Assembly: GCA_026936325.1 (NCBI GenBank)
Contig: JAPTHN010000120.1
Location: 124,001 to 188,000, forward strand
Direction: 5' to 3'
From: Platynereis dumerilii
Lineage: Eukaryota; Annelida; Polychaeta; Phyllodocida; Nereididae
DNA length: 64,000 nt
Of this stretch, positions 1-11,520 are shown piece by piece (within the stretch, counting starts at the first letter, position 1; every line of letters starts with the position of its first letter). The position numbers were made by a program, and so were the translations under genes. The notes under the pieces are model-generated. The model searched no databases. It was not told the DNA's origin and was given only the letters and a program-made list of their open reading frames with translations.

Positions 1-1620
1 TTGATGTTGTAACTAAGCCAAAATGTTACATCATAAGACGGATATCAATTTTTGATATAATTTCATTCTCAAACATTTTGCAAGTAAATTTGAAGAAGTT
101 TTGTGACATTTGATCATAATTGCTGACTTTTGATTTAGAATGGCTGTATTTGGCTAGATGAGTAAGAGCCAGGGAATCAAAATTGTTACTGCCCAAGTGG
201 CTCTTTTCTTTGGTTACATCATAAGATATTCTCATACTTGACGGTTTACAGTAGGTTTTTCTCAGTGCACACTATCAGACACAGTTCATTGTGTGCAAGG
301 ATCAATGAGGAAAGGACAAATTTACCGGATTTCTCTACTTTTGTTGGAAATGTTAAATGTGGATATTATAAAAATGCATTGAACGTTCAGTCTGTTACAA
401 TACTTTGGTGTCATGTTACATCATCAGATTAATATTCCTGTTTGTCTGTTATGGTCTGTTCCAATGTCGTTCCGCATGAGGCACATAACAGAAATGGAAA
501 CAAGTATAGTGTATATCCGTTTTATCATTCATAAGTTAAATAACTTCCTTGATTTCTGGATATTCTTTCTTATTATGTAACATGGACACAATTCCATGAT
601 TGGCTGTTTTGTGTCATGGTTATATCATAAGGAAATATTACCGTTTTCCTGGGAAGACTACACTTCCGGGAAGTACTTAATTTTTCTAAGAGACGAATTA
701 TGAGATTGATATCTGGCATAGCTTTTTCATAAAGCTCCTGGAGGCAGATACATCTGAAATGTCTTTTATAAATTTTCTTATGAGGTAACAAAGACACCAT
801 AAAACCAGGTTATGATCTACAGATTCTTCTTTGAGCATCATTGCCACAGCTAAATTATGATATAAGTTTTAAAATCAAAGCTCATCCCAATGCGGTCCAT
901 GTCTTTTATTATCTGGACAAAATTCAGGCAGTTTCGATGGATTGTTTCTTTAAAAAAACTAAATTTGCATAATACTTTCTGTGCTGATGATGTAACTTAG
1001 ACACAAAAATTTTAAAATTGAAAATTAACCATGATGCTGTGACAATAAAAAGTCTGTTTCAAAATAGAAAATATCTGCAGGTGCTACTTTAATAAAAAAC
1101 AGCAGTAGCAAGTCATATTCAGTCCTAGATGAAGACACAGAAGCAAAATAAAATGGGTTTCGTGTCCTCGTTACGCTTTGCAACTTCTAACCTTCTTATA
1201 CAGAAGGATAATACGATTTTAATAAAACTTGGATGTTGCTTTCGTAAAAACTCCCATACCCTATCAATTCAGACGCTAATTTGTAATATTAAAATGGTAT
1301 TTATACTAAAAAATATGGCTTTAAGTTGAAATTTGTGTTCTCGTTACATCATAAAAAATTTTGCTAAATTTTAATTTTACTTCTCTTCCAGTACATGTTC
1401 AGCCAAAGTGACGATGTGAAAAAATGCCCAATTCTATAATTATTGGCATCATGCAAAAACAAAATTGATGTTTGCTACTTTAAATTACAAAAATGTTGAA
1501 TTTTGAGGTCTTATGATGTAACCAAAAATGTCATGACACCGAAGCCTTGCCCATATGAGGAATAGGAACGTGCTATCTGATAATCACACCCACAAACTTT
1601 CAATTGTAACATAGTTTCAA
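1..1620. repeat. Degenerate array of a GTTACATCATAAG word, about 190-bp spacing
   Basis: A word close to GTTACATCATAAG, often preceded by GTGTC, recurs at about 25, 213, 415, 619 (variant), 1170 (weak) and 1343 on the plus strand. It recurs on the minus strand at about 785 (variant), 988 and 1514. The steps are mostly 165-205 bp, so this looks like a very old tandem array whose units have decayed around one better-kept word. Mixed orientation is odd for a simple satellite. The word TGATGTAAC resembles the C/EBP-ATF composite site (TGATGNAAN), but function is only a guess. No gene is seen here. Confidence 0.5.
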
Positions 1621-2640
1621 TGACAAATTGGTGTATTCATATCCACAAGCCAGATGCTCGAAGAACCCTCACATAATCAATTATAAACAAGCTCTGAAAC
1701 AAAATATGCATTTTGGGAATATGCATCCCAACAGCATGAAGAAGACAACGATTTATTAAATAATTCGTAACTCTAAAGATACCATGTCTCTCACAATGCA
1801 AAAGTGGCTGAAACAGCAATGGGCTAGCCAGTTTGTCGACCCAATCATCAACAGTATCGGTTTAATCCAAACAATCACCTTCGTAATCCCCATTCTCCTC
1901 TTCATATACCCCTTCCCCCACAACTCTTCGACAACCCCCCCCCCTCTCAATGGACCCCTCATGGTGACGTGACAAAGCTGATGATGTCATCAACATTCAA
2001 GTCATACACAGAAAAGCTCATCTCACCTCAGACAACTCATCAAGGGGGCTTAGGGGCAAAGATGGAAAGATAGTGTGTCAATTGGGAGGGGGGGGGGGGG
2101 TAGCAGTGGATATCAGGGAAGCGGGCTGTCATCAATATAACAGATATGGTAAATGCAGCCCTCTAAACCAAGTTCTTTGCACTCACGAGGGTTGGTTGAT
2201 GAGAAGGAGCAGGAGTTCTAAACATGTTACACATTAACCTCATGTGAGGGATCTTTCACTTGCCAAGCACAGACACTATTATAAGGGGCCACCATTTTAA
2301 TGTTTCATCACTCAGCAAAGATTTTTCTCATGAAGGTACACTTCACCACATATTCATTTGCTGATTAGAGGAAAATTAAGCTAGAGGAACGAAAAGGTTT
2401 CAAAAATAAATGTAAGTAAGATGAGTCGACAGTTTTGTGACTGATGAATTTGCATGTCAACAATCCATTTTAAATGTGTGACAGCAGCAGTTAACAAAAT
2501 TTATCATGTAAGCATAATTTTTTCTAAATTTACGCAAAATAAAAGCAACTGGCTTGCGATGTATGCCAAATGGCAACATACAAAGAACCAAATAGCAGTT
2601 ACAATGAGAAAATTTAATGTTCATATGTTATTTCGATAAT
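1621..2640. other. No gene seen; short homopolymer tracts
   Basis: This stretch is ordinary AT-rich sequence with a C-run near 1937 and a G-run near 2089-2101. A 62-residue open frame at 1784-1972 has one hydrophobic stretch, but no splice or promoter support, and is not called as a gene. Confidence 0.4.
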
Positions 2641-3600
2641 TGATGAAATGCGAAACAATATTCTCCAATATTATTCCAGCATAATTGCTACTTGTACAAA
2701 AAGAAAGCAGCTCAAATATCTTGACCCACATTTCAAACAGCACCTCGTGGCACTCCATTTGAAACCTGAGGAGTGAAATAGCAGACTCAATGGTCCTCAA
2801 CATCATGACCCAAATTGATTAAATTTAGGTTGGATCAGGTGAGTTTGGCTGTGAGGTAGATGTGAAGCATCATGCCTGGAGGTGGGTTTTGGCAGTATCA
2901 AATAAATATTGGCAATAGACCTATCACATTGTTATTGGCAATTAATATTGTTGATATAAGGTTTATGCTTGTGATATCAAAGGAGGTCTTTGAATTGCCA
3001 GAGAGGAATCAGATGATCTTTGCATCTGATATTATACTGTTCAATATTTCAAGATATCAGTCAGACTAAAGTGATAAAAAATTTGATGAATTTAATCACA
3101 CATAACATTCCTCCCAAACAAATGCTAATTAAATTTATAAACCTGATAACCTGATACATAAAACCTTAAAGCGGTCCAATTTCAGTTAATCGAATCTATG
3201 CAAAATATCTTTTTAGTATCTGTTACAAATTCTTGAAATTCATTCAATCTACAGCATTATTGTGTGTTTATTATGTGAATGCCATGGAATTTCTGTATGC
3301 GCAGAATAAGAATTTGTTGAAATCATGACCTACATTACAAACGACTCCCTGTGGCACTCCATTTGAAACATGAGCAGTGAAATAGTAGAAGCAATGATCT
3401 CCTCAGCCTCATGGAGTCATGGCCTCAATGGGTTGGATCTGGTGAATTTGGGTGTCAGGTGGAATGGAGATATTATTTCACAAGAGTGAGGATTGGCAAT
3501 ATCACATTAATGTTGGGAAATACCTGCGTTGTCCTGATAAACTGTGTTACATTTAGATTATATAGGAATGCTGGAAATACATGCTGAGTAACCAGACTTG
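2641..3600 (+). repeat. Diverged direct repeat, two copies about 600 bp apart
   Basis: The block around 2735-2960 recurs around 3340-3540. Both contain GTGGCACTCCATTTGAAAC, then a GAGTGAAATAG-like word, then a GGATC(A/T)GGTGA(A/G)TTTGG-like word, then TTGGCA(A/G)TATCA. A third trace of GGAGTGGCA lies near 3667 in the other orientation. Divergence is high, so the duplication is old. No coding capacity is evident. Confidence 0.55.
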
Positions 3601-3989
3601 GAGTAATATAAGGTGACGATTGGCAGGATCAAATTTATATCTGAAAATACTTAATATATCTCAAATGGAGTGGCATGTAATATACCCAGGATGAGCACTG
3701 GAATAGCAGGACAGTTTATTTAGTCTAGATTTTAGAGGCGAAAAATGGCACACACCTATGGAATAGACAGAGCATTATGGATACTTTAGCATAGAATGGT
3801 CAAATCCTCTTTGCTGGAGAGAAATGATTGGTATCCAATTGCATTAGATCTTTCAAAAGCCTATAAGAGGCACTTATCAATTTACAAAGGGGCTCAATTA
3901 TAATAGGAACGTAAATTATTGTAACATCAGCAGAAAAGGTAACCAGCAAATTCAGATTTGTGTCAACTTGGCTATGAATGAAATTGAGT
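3601..3989. other. No feature seen
   Basis: Ordinary AT-rich sequence lies between the diverged repeat and the first copy of the tandem 1.7-kb unit. No convincing gene, hairpin or repeat was seen. Confidence 0.3.
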
Positions 3990-4349
3990 CTTAATAAGAA
4001 TATATCACAACTCCTTCTCTGGCACAAGCAACCTTGGTGACCTTCAGATGGTACAAAGGCTTAAATGTGCATGACCAAAGTGCAGACCCAAGGCATACTA
4101 GCATCTATAATTGAGGAAATACATACATGTATATACATTTGCTTAAGGTCCTTTTAGGGCATATATACATTTTGCAGCTGCGTATGGCCTCAAAACGTCT
4201 TTTCTCTGCAGCTTACTAGAGAAAATCGCCAGCCTACAGCTGAGCAGGTTGCAGTGGAACATTAGGTCTACTGATCTAGGGGAACAGCACCTGCATTTCC
4301 AGGCTTTATAGCTTCTCAGCACACAGCTGAAACACTACTGCATGATTTA

Positions 4350-4436
4350 TGACGTTGTGACGTGCTTGTCGTACGTTATGACGCGTCAGACGTGCTCAGG
4401 ACGGTGCGTCTTGACGTCCCCTGATGCGTCATGACG
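4350..4436. promoter_or_regulatory. CpG-rich knot of TGACG/CGTCA half-sites (unit copy 1)
   Basis: Seven CRE/ATF-type half-sites occur within about 90 bp: TGACG at 4350, 4358, 4379, 4412 and 4432, and CGTCA at 4384 and 4427. Two form palindromic pairs, TGACGCGTCA and CGTCATGACG. The CpG density stands out against the AT-rich surroundings. Homologous knots lie at 6011-6049 in copy 2 and 7863-7949 in copy 3, the last with a perfect TGACGTCA at 7925-7932. Binding by bZIP factors is inference; this may simply be part of a transposon end. Confidence 0.35.
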
Positions 4437-5272
4437 ACGCCTGATGTGTCGTGACATGCTCTGACAGAGTCTTTTGCAGCTGACCAGCTCAGCGGTGTCC
4501 ACATTCAACACCAACGGCATACTGATATAATATATATCTACAGCACATGTATATGACTCCAGCCAGGCCACTCCTTATACCCAATACAGCTGCTGCTGTA
4601 TAACCTAGCTCTGCATGGTCGAAAAAAAAAACAACAACTTTGCAGTGAATGCAAGCATGATTTCATTGCCTTTTCTCTTTTTTTTTTCTTCTCCATAGCT
4701 GTGAACTGCCTGCGACAGCAATGGAATTGTTGTGCAAGTTAAAGGTTTTTTCACAGAAAAATAAAATTGGGTAAATAATGTGAAAATCACAGACTGAAAA
4801 TATCTTAATGAAAGTCAAGTCAAATAACAAAATTATATATGACAATTTCACTCCTAAATATTTTATAATGCTGTTACCTTTATTTTTATCTTACAGACAG
4901 ATTTTTTTGTTGCATCACTTTCTCCACAGTATCATGACAACATAATTGATCAAGACACCTGTAGGGCACTTAAGCAACATATCATCATGTAACTTGCAAC
5001 TTAATTAATATGTGTAGCCCTTAAGGCATTTTCTCTCATACATATATGCATGCCAGTAATACATCTTGCAAGAAAATACTTTGCTTCCTAAAATGTCTCA
5101 AAATGGCTTGCTGCCTTTGTTTGAGTTTATTTTTAGATATTAAAGTACACATTTTGCAAAGACTGTAATTGAAAACACCTTAATTTAAAGGTGATTGTGT
5201 GATATACAATTAGGAACCCATAGCTCTAGTGCTTTATTGATTGCATGTGTTAACCAGAGCATAGAAATACCA

Positions 5273-5352
5273 GCCCAAGTGGCTATTGCTACTCCTACCA
5301 TTGATAAAATGGCAATAATAAAGGGCAAAAGTAGCAATAGTTATTTGATCCG
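5273..5352 (+). mobile_element. 80-bp insertion with 8-bp target duplication
   Basis: Copy 1 of the 1.7-kb unit holds 80 extra bases flanked by AAATACCA at 5265-5272 and 5353-5360. Copy 2 has a single AAATACCA at 6957-6964 followed directly by the same downstream sequence, and copy 3 also lacks the insert. Sub-terminal inverted words (CTATTGCTAC and GTAGCAATAG) suggest a tiny non-autonomous DNA transposon. An 8-bp duplication is typical of hAT elements. The alternative, deletion between direct repeats in both other copies, is less likely. Confidence 0.6.
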
Positions 5353-5574
5353 AAATACCAAGCTAAACATAGCCAAATTGACTTTATCTCAACATTGCAA
5401 CTCTGCATGGTTGCGGCTGGTAAAGGATAGCACTAGTGTTGCAAGACACACAATTTGTCAAATGTGATGACATGCATGGTAAATTTGCATCGTGTATTTT
5501 CCAGTCAATTAAACCATATGACTCCACTTTTATGGATATTTACTGTGTCAATGCATTTCAAGTATCTCCCATTT

Positions 5575-7190
5575 GAATACTCAGGTACAATATTGTAACA
5601 TTTATAAGAATGCACGCCAACAAGCAAAGTTAGATTTTGCTGACTTCACAAAGAACAAAAAAATAAAAAATATGATATCACATGTCTTCCTATTGCTCAA
5701 GCATCCTTGGCTAACCTTCAAGGAGTATAAAGACTTAAATGTACAAGCTTAAAGTGTATACCCAGGGCGTACTAGCAGCTATAATTGAGAAAATATCATG
5801 TATGTTTCCTTAAGGCATATTTTGCAGCTGCACACGGCCTTAAAACCATCTTTTCTCTGCCGTTTTCTTGAGAAAATCTCTAGCCTATAGCTTAGCAGGT
5901 TGCAGTGGAATATTAGGTCTACTGATCTAGGGGAACAGCACCTGCATTTCCAGGCTTTATAGCTTCTCAGCAGAAGTGTGCACACAGCTGAAACACTACT
6001 GCATGATTTATGACGTTGTGACGTGCTTGTCGTACGTTATGACGCGTCAGACGTGCTCAGGACGGTGCGTCTTGACATCGCCTGGTGTGTTGTGACATGC
6101 TCTGACTGAGTCTTTTGCAGCTCAGCGATGTCAGCATTCAACACCAGTGACATACTGATAAAATAGATATCGACAGCACATATGACTCCAGCCGAGCCAC
6201 TCCTTACCCAATACAGCTGCTATTGTATAACCCAGCTCTGCATGGTAGAAAACAACTTTGAATTAAACCAATGATTTCATTGATTTCTCTTCTTGTTTTA
6301 TCAAATATTACAGGCCATACTAGGTGCATACATTCCTGTCTAGGTAGATCTACTGATAAGTATATACATACTACTAGGCGTGTCTAGCCAGATAGATGGA
6401 TAGATTATCATACTTATTCAGATGGATATATTCTGTTTTTCACAGAAGAAGAAAAATGGGTAAATAGTGTGAAAATCACAAAACTGAAAAAATCGCAAAG
6501 AAAGACAAGTCATATGAGATTAAAATATATCTATTTAACTCTTAAACATTTTATTAAGCCAACACCTTTATTTTCCTGTCCCAGATAGATGTTTTTTTGT
6601 TGCATTATGTTCTTTGCAGTGTCATGACAAAATAATAGATCAAGACACCTGCAGGGCACTTAAGCAACAAATCATTCAATGTAACTTGAAACTTAATTAA
6701 TATGTGCAGCCTTTAAGGCATCTTCTCTCATACATATATGCATGCCAGTAGTTTATCTTACTAGAAAATACTTTGTTTCCTGAACTATCTAAAAATAGCT
6801 TGCTGCCTTTGTTTGAGTTTATTTTTAGATATTAAAGTACACATTTTGCAAAGACTGTAATTGAAAACACCTTAATTTAAAGGTGATTGTGTGATATACA
6901 ATTAGGAACCCATAGCTCTAGTGCTTTATTGATTGCATGTGTTAACCAGAGCATAGAAATACCAAGCTAAACATAGCCAAATTGACTTTATCTCAACATT
7001 GCAACTCTGCATGGTTGCGGCTGGTAAAGGAGAGCACTAGTGTTGCATGACACACAATTTGTCAAATGTGTTGATAACCATGACATGCAAGGTAAATTTG
7101 TATCATGTATTTCCGAGTAAGGTTTATGACTCCACTTTTATGGATATTTACTGTGTCAATGCATTTCAAGTATCTGTCATCTTAGATGTT
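5575..7190 (+). repeat. Tandem 1.7-kb unit, copy 2
   Basis: The copy starts at TGAATACTCAGGTACAA near 5574 and matches copy 3 from about 7425, giving a step of about 1.85 kb. Landmarks are GGTCTACTGATCTAGGGGAA near 5919, the TGACG knot at 6011-6049, a GATA-rich tract near 6330-6430 that copy 1 lacks, and the 6790-7180 block nearly identical to copy 1. No coding frame beyond chance is present. Confidence 0.75.
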
Positions 7191-7424
7191 TAACTACGTA
7201 TATACATGTTATTTTTTAAATTAAAAAAAATTATGTTACTCTTTGAAAATCATGTTGTATCTATCTATCTTTTCGTTTGATTATCTTGGTCAATACTTGT
7301 TAATGATGAGGGTGATTGACAGAAGGAGAGTCCGCCATAATTATGGAAGATATTTATCCCATGTTTGGAGTCTTTCAGCAGCCTAGGAAGGAAACTGATG
7401 TGGTGGAGCTCAGATATGAATACT
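7191..7424. other. Spacer between unit copies 2 and 3
   Basis: About 235 bp are not shared with the other unit boundaries. It contains a short CTAT tract near 7260 and nothing recognisable otherwise. Confidence 0.4.
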
Positions 7425-9260
7425 CAGTTACACTTTTTGTAATATAAGCATACACGCTAACAAGCAAAGTGAGATCTTGTTGACTTCGCAAATAACAAAA
7501 AATAAAAAATATATATATATCACATGTCTTCCTTCTGCCCAAGCATCTTTGGCTAACCTTAAAGAAGTATAGAGAATTAAATGTACAAGCTTAAAGTGTA
7601 TACCCAAGGCATACTAGCAGCTATAATTGAGGAAATATCATGTATGTTTCCTTAAGGCACACTTAGTGCATATTTTGCAGCTGTGTATGGCTTTAAAACG
7701 TCTTTTCTCTGCAGCCTACTAGAGAAAATCTCTAGCCTACAGCTGAGAAGGTTGCAGTGGAACATTAGGTCTACTGATCTAGGGGAACAGCGCCTGCATT
7801 TCCAGGCTTTATAGCTTCTCAGCAGAAGTGTGCACACCGCTGAAACACTACTGCATGATTTATGACGTTGTGACGTGCCTGGCGTACGTTATGACGCGTC
7901 AGACATGCTCAGGACAGTGCGTCTTGACGTCACCTGATGCGTCTTGACGTTGCCTGAAGTGTCATGACATGCTCTGACAGATTCTTTTGCAGCTCACCAG
8001 CTCAGCGGTGTCCACATTCAACACCAATGACATACTGATAAAACAGATATCTACAGCACATATGACTCCAGCCGAGCCACTCCTTACCCAGTACAGCAGA
8101 ATGTGCTGCTGCTGTGTAGATATCTCTGGTAGAAAACAACTTCGCAGTGAATAAAAGCATGATTCCATTGCATTCTCTCCTATTATAGGCAACGATAGGT
8201 GCATGTACACCCGGATAGATAGATCTATACTGATTTATAAGTAGATACATAAAGTTAAAACATGCACTGTACAATAGCGAACATGAAGCCATGGATGGCT
8301 AGATAGATAGTTCATCAAATTTATTTAGATAGATAGCTCGAGTAATAGACAGATGAAGACAGATAAATAGATAAACTGAAAGAACACAAGTAGAAGTAGA
8401 AAAAAAATAATATCTAAGTTTCTTTTATTTTCTTCAGTTTCTTTCATTTTCTTTAAGTAACACAAAGTAAGAAGAAAGCTGCATTATAGAACCTAGATCT
8501 CAGAAGATGCTTTAAAGCTGGAAGCTAGAAACTTCTCCCAGTGCTGTAAATTGCCTACGACAGGAATGGACTGGTTTTTAAAGTTAAGAGCTTTTCCCCA
8601 AAAATATAATTTTGGCTAAATAATTTGAAATTCACATACGAAAACATCTCAATGAAATGTTTATGACGAAGCTACCTTTATTTTTATCTTACAGAGAGAT
8701 GTTTTTTGTTGCATTATTTTCCTCACAGTATCATGACAACAAATTGATCGAGACACCTGTAGGGCACTTAAGCAACAAATCATCCAATGTAACTTGAAAC
8801 TTAATTTGTGTAGCCCTCAAGGCATATTCTCTCATACATATATGCATGCCAGTAGTTTATCTTACAAGAAAATACTTTGTTTCGAAAAAATATCTAAAAA
8901 AAACTTGTTGCTTTATTTGTGCATATTTTTAGATTTTAAATTACACATTTTCAAGTCATTCTGCAAAGACTGCAATTGAAACCACCTTAATTTAAAGGTG
9001 GTTGTGTGGCATAAAAATTAGGAACCCGTAGCTTCAGTGCTTTATTGATTGCATGTGTGAGCCAGAGCATAGATGTACCTACCTAAACATACTCAAATTG
9101 ACTTTCAACATTTCAACTTTGCATAGCTGCGGTTGGTAAAGTAGAGCACTAGTGTTGCATGAAACACAATTTGTCAAATGTGTTGATAACCATGACATAC
9201 ATGGTAAGTTTGTATGGTGTATTTTTAAGTCAATAAAACCATATGACTCCACTTTTATGG
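7425..9260 (+). repeat. Tandem 1.7-kb unit, copy 3
   Basis: This third copy has GGTCTACTGATCTAGGGGAA near 7768, the TGACG knot at 7863-7949 with a complete TGACGTCA at 7925-7932, a GATA-rich tract at 8210-8370 and the CACCTTAATTTAAAGGTGG palindrome near 8983. It contains segments that copies 1 and 2 each lack, so it may be the fullest copy. The end near 9260 is set by loss of similarity. Confidence 0.75.
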
Positions 9261-9460
9261 ATATTTATTTTGTATTGCAAAATTTAATGAAAGTTCAGTT
9301 CTGTCATTTATCCATCTCATCTATCTATTTATCTATCTTCATATCTATCCCACATTCTGTCAATAGAAATTCTGTGATTCAATCTATATTCACTTTATAA
9401 CATTTATCTGATAACTGCCAAGTAAAATAGCTAGATACCTACTCAATTAATCTCTCTAAT

Positions 9461-9895
9461 GACATTGCCCCATCCCCCATACATGCATTATCATAGTGAG
9501 CACAAATGCAACATAAAATCTGCCCTCCATCAATTCCCTCCACATGAATTTCCACATGCATCAATTTGCGGCTAGCATCAATTTATGGAATTGTGCCTCC
9601 TCTTCCCTCTAAAGTCTCTAATGTAGATTGTGATGTAAATTCATCTCTTGCCACTTGGGACCCCTTTGCCTTTCAACGCTGTGTCTCTGTTTTGATGAAT
9701 TGCAATTGACATAAAATTTGAACGGCAGATGAAAATAACACATGAAAACCACTGATGAAACAGCAGTGCTTATTGTGTGTGCAATCTCTCACCACATAGT
9801 GCATACTGCACATATTGCACACAGATAGTGCCTGGATTCTATATTGCGCACATAAAATCAAACATGTCAAAAACATATTGTGCATAAATAGTTAT
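9461..9895 (-). repeat. Inverted duplicate, left copy
   Basis: This sequence recurs as its reverse complement at about 15345-15795, with high identity by eye over more than 400 bp. Shared words include GCCACTTGGGACCCCTTTGC, GAATTGCAATTGACATAAAA and GCAATCTCTCACCACAT. A run of TGCAC/TGCGCA words near 9790-9850 is also shared. No terminal inverted repeat or target duplication was found, so the element type is unknown. Confidence 0.75.
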
Positions 9896-10337
9896 TTCGG
9901 AAGGAACACGTCAATGTATTGAAGTTCTCTCTTGTCTGATATATAAATAGACATTTTCTGGTATGAAACCGCACATGGCTGAGACATAAATCGCACAATA
10001 ATCAATCGACGTGTTCTAAACATTCTTAACATTCATACAAGATACAAGATAGAAAACTTCATTTAATGTCGGGGGTAGAAGAGTAAACAATAGCTTGGAA
10101 AAAAAGCTATTTTGATTGAGTAAAAAAAAAAGTCATAAAATAGGGCAACAAATAGCATTGTTAAGAACTTGCCATGGGGTTCAATTTTCAGATCATACAT
10201 TTGGGTCTTATCTTAGCCTTGAGGCTGATTGTCAAAAATGTAAGCTCGATTGATTTTGCAATCATGCTTTGTCTCAGTTTTACCGATCTTGTCTCTCTTC
10301 ACATTTTCCAATGGTTCTGAAATACTGATGCACCATA
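9896..10337. other. No feature seen
   Basis: Ordinary AT-rich sequence with one poly-A run near 10122. No gene, repeat or hairpin was recognised. Confidence 0.3.
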
Positions 10338-10560
10338 AATGGATGGATGAATGGATGATTAGACCTTTTCGTCCTTTATTCATGCACTTGGTAGGCTAAT
10401 TAGGTAGGACAGGAGGTGGACATGGTAATGAGGCGAAGGATGATTGAAACAGCTGTCCAACATAGGCCCACGTGACCCTGCACGCTGCAAGAGCAAGATT
10501 CGAACCCGGGACCCAGCGATTGGCAGCCCAGCATGCATGAGCTAACCCACAATCCCTATC
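10338..10560 (-). mobile_element. tRNA-derived SINE, copy 1
   Basis: On the minus strand this reads as a tRNA-like head with a B box (GGGTTCGAATC at about 10499-10509), then a body with AATCATCCTTCGCCTCATT and CCTAATTAGCCTACC, then a tail of ATCC repeats at 10338-10356. The same head, body and tail recur at 39.6, 52.2, 53.5, 55.3 and 56.6 kb. SINEs of this type are transcribed by RNA polymerase III and copied by LINE machinery. No intact A box was identified. Confidence 0.7.
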
Positions 10561-10869
10561 TACCTTAACCTGTTAAAAAATCAAATTTTGCTGCTGATGC
10601 TGTTGCCTGTGGTCCCTCTCAGATTCTGTGTGGTGATGGTGCTAGTGTGCAAATTGATATTTAGCATCTCTACACTGATATTGCATTAGGCAGCAGCCTC
10701 CCAGTATCCCCACCCTGCCCCAGCCTCAGCCAGTAACTTCAACATGAGCCAGAAATCCATGTTAGGAGCCCATCGCACATGCAATAAACATGTCATAAGC
10801 AATCGCTCTAATTGCCCGCTCGCATGAGCGCAAATGGGCAGCGTTTTAAGAGATACTGAGCAAGGACTT
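10561..10869. other. No feature seen
   Basis: Ordinary non-repetitive sequence separates the SINE from the purine-rich minisatellite. Confidence 0.3.
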
Positions 10870-11520
10870 TTAAACGGATAGAATGATAACGCTAGAGGGG
10901 ATAGAAGGGCAGGAGGATAGGAAGAAAGGAGAATAAGAGGACAGGAGGTAAGAAGGGCAGAAGGATAGGAGGATGATGGATAGAAGGAGAGAAAGATAGA
11001 AGGATAGGAGGATAGAATGATAATAGTTGAGGGTATAGATGGATAGAAGGAAATTAGAATGGATGAATAGAATTAAGGAAAGGAGACAAAGTTCCTTGAC
11101 AGGACAGAGTTGAATGCAATCACGCTTGGACACTGGACAGGTACAAAAGGATTATGAAAATAAAGCTGGCAAGGCCCTTCAGAAATGGATAGAATGCAAA
11201 CAGTAAAAATGGCAGAATGATTGAAGGATAGTAAGACATGGGTACAGGATGATAAGGATGGTTTGAATGAAGGAGGGATTGAAGAATAAAACAGAGGAGG
11301 ATAGAATGCTGGAAGAATAGAAATGTAGACTGAATGATAGAATGGCAGAATGTCAAAATGATAAAATGACAGAATGAAGGAATGATAGAGGGCAGAATGG
11401 TAGAATGATAAAAGGATGGAAATATAAATAGATAGAAGGACAGAATGATAGGACTATGGAATGGTAAAAGGATAGAAGGATAGAAAGATAGAAGGACAGA
11501 AAGGTATGAGGTGCCTGGAT
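10870..11520 (+). repeat. Purine-rich GGATAGAA-type minisatellite
   Basis: Words such as GGATAGAAGGA, GGATAGGAGGA and AGAATGATAGAAT recur irregularly with almost no pyrimidine clusters on the plus strand. The long leucine/serine-rich open frames on the minus strand through this tract are artefacts of the repeat. The interval 11097-11300 is less regular. Confidence 0.7.

Larger units (their letters stand above)
3990..5574 (+). repeat. Tandem 1.7-kb unit, copy 1
   Basis: This is the first of three head-to-tail copies. Landmarks in order are the TATAATTGAGGAAATA word near 4110, GGTCTACTGATCTAGGGGAA near 4267, the TGACG/CGTCA knot at 4350-4436, and a block at 5110-5270 that is almost identical to 6790-6960 in copy 2. 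That block includes the short palindrome CACCTTAATTTAAAGGTG. The near-identity of part of the unit next to looser similarity elsewhere suggests gene conversion or unequal exchange after duplication. No protein is evident. Confidence 0.75.

Noticed and set aside
1784-1972. Small membrane protein frame
   Set aside because: It has a hydrophobic stretch but ends in proline-rich translation of a C-run, and lacks gene context.
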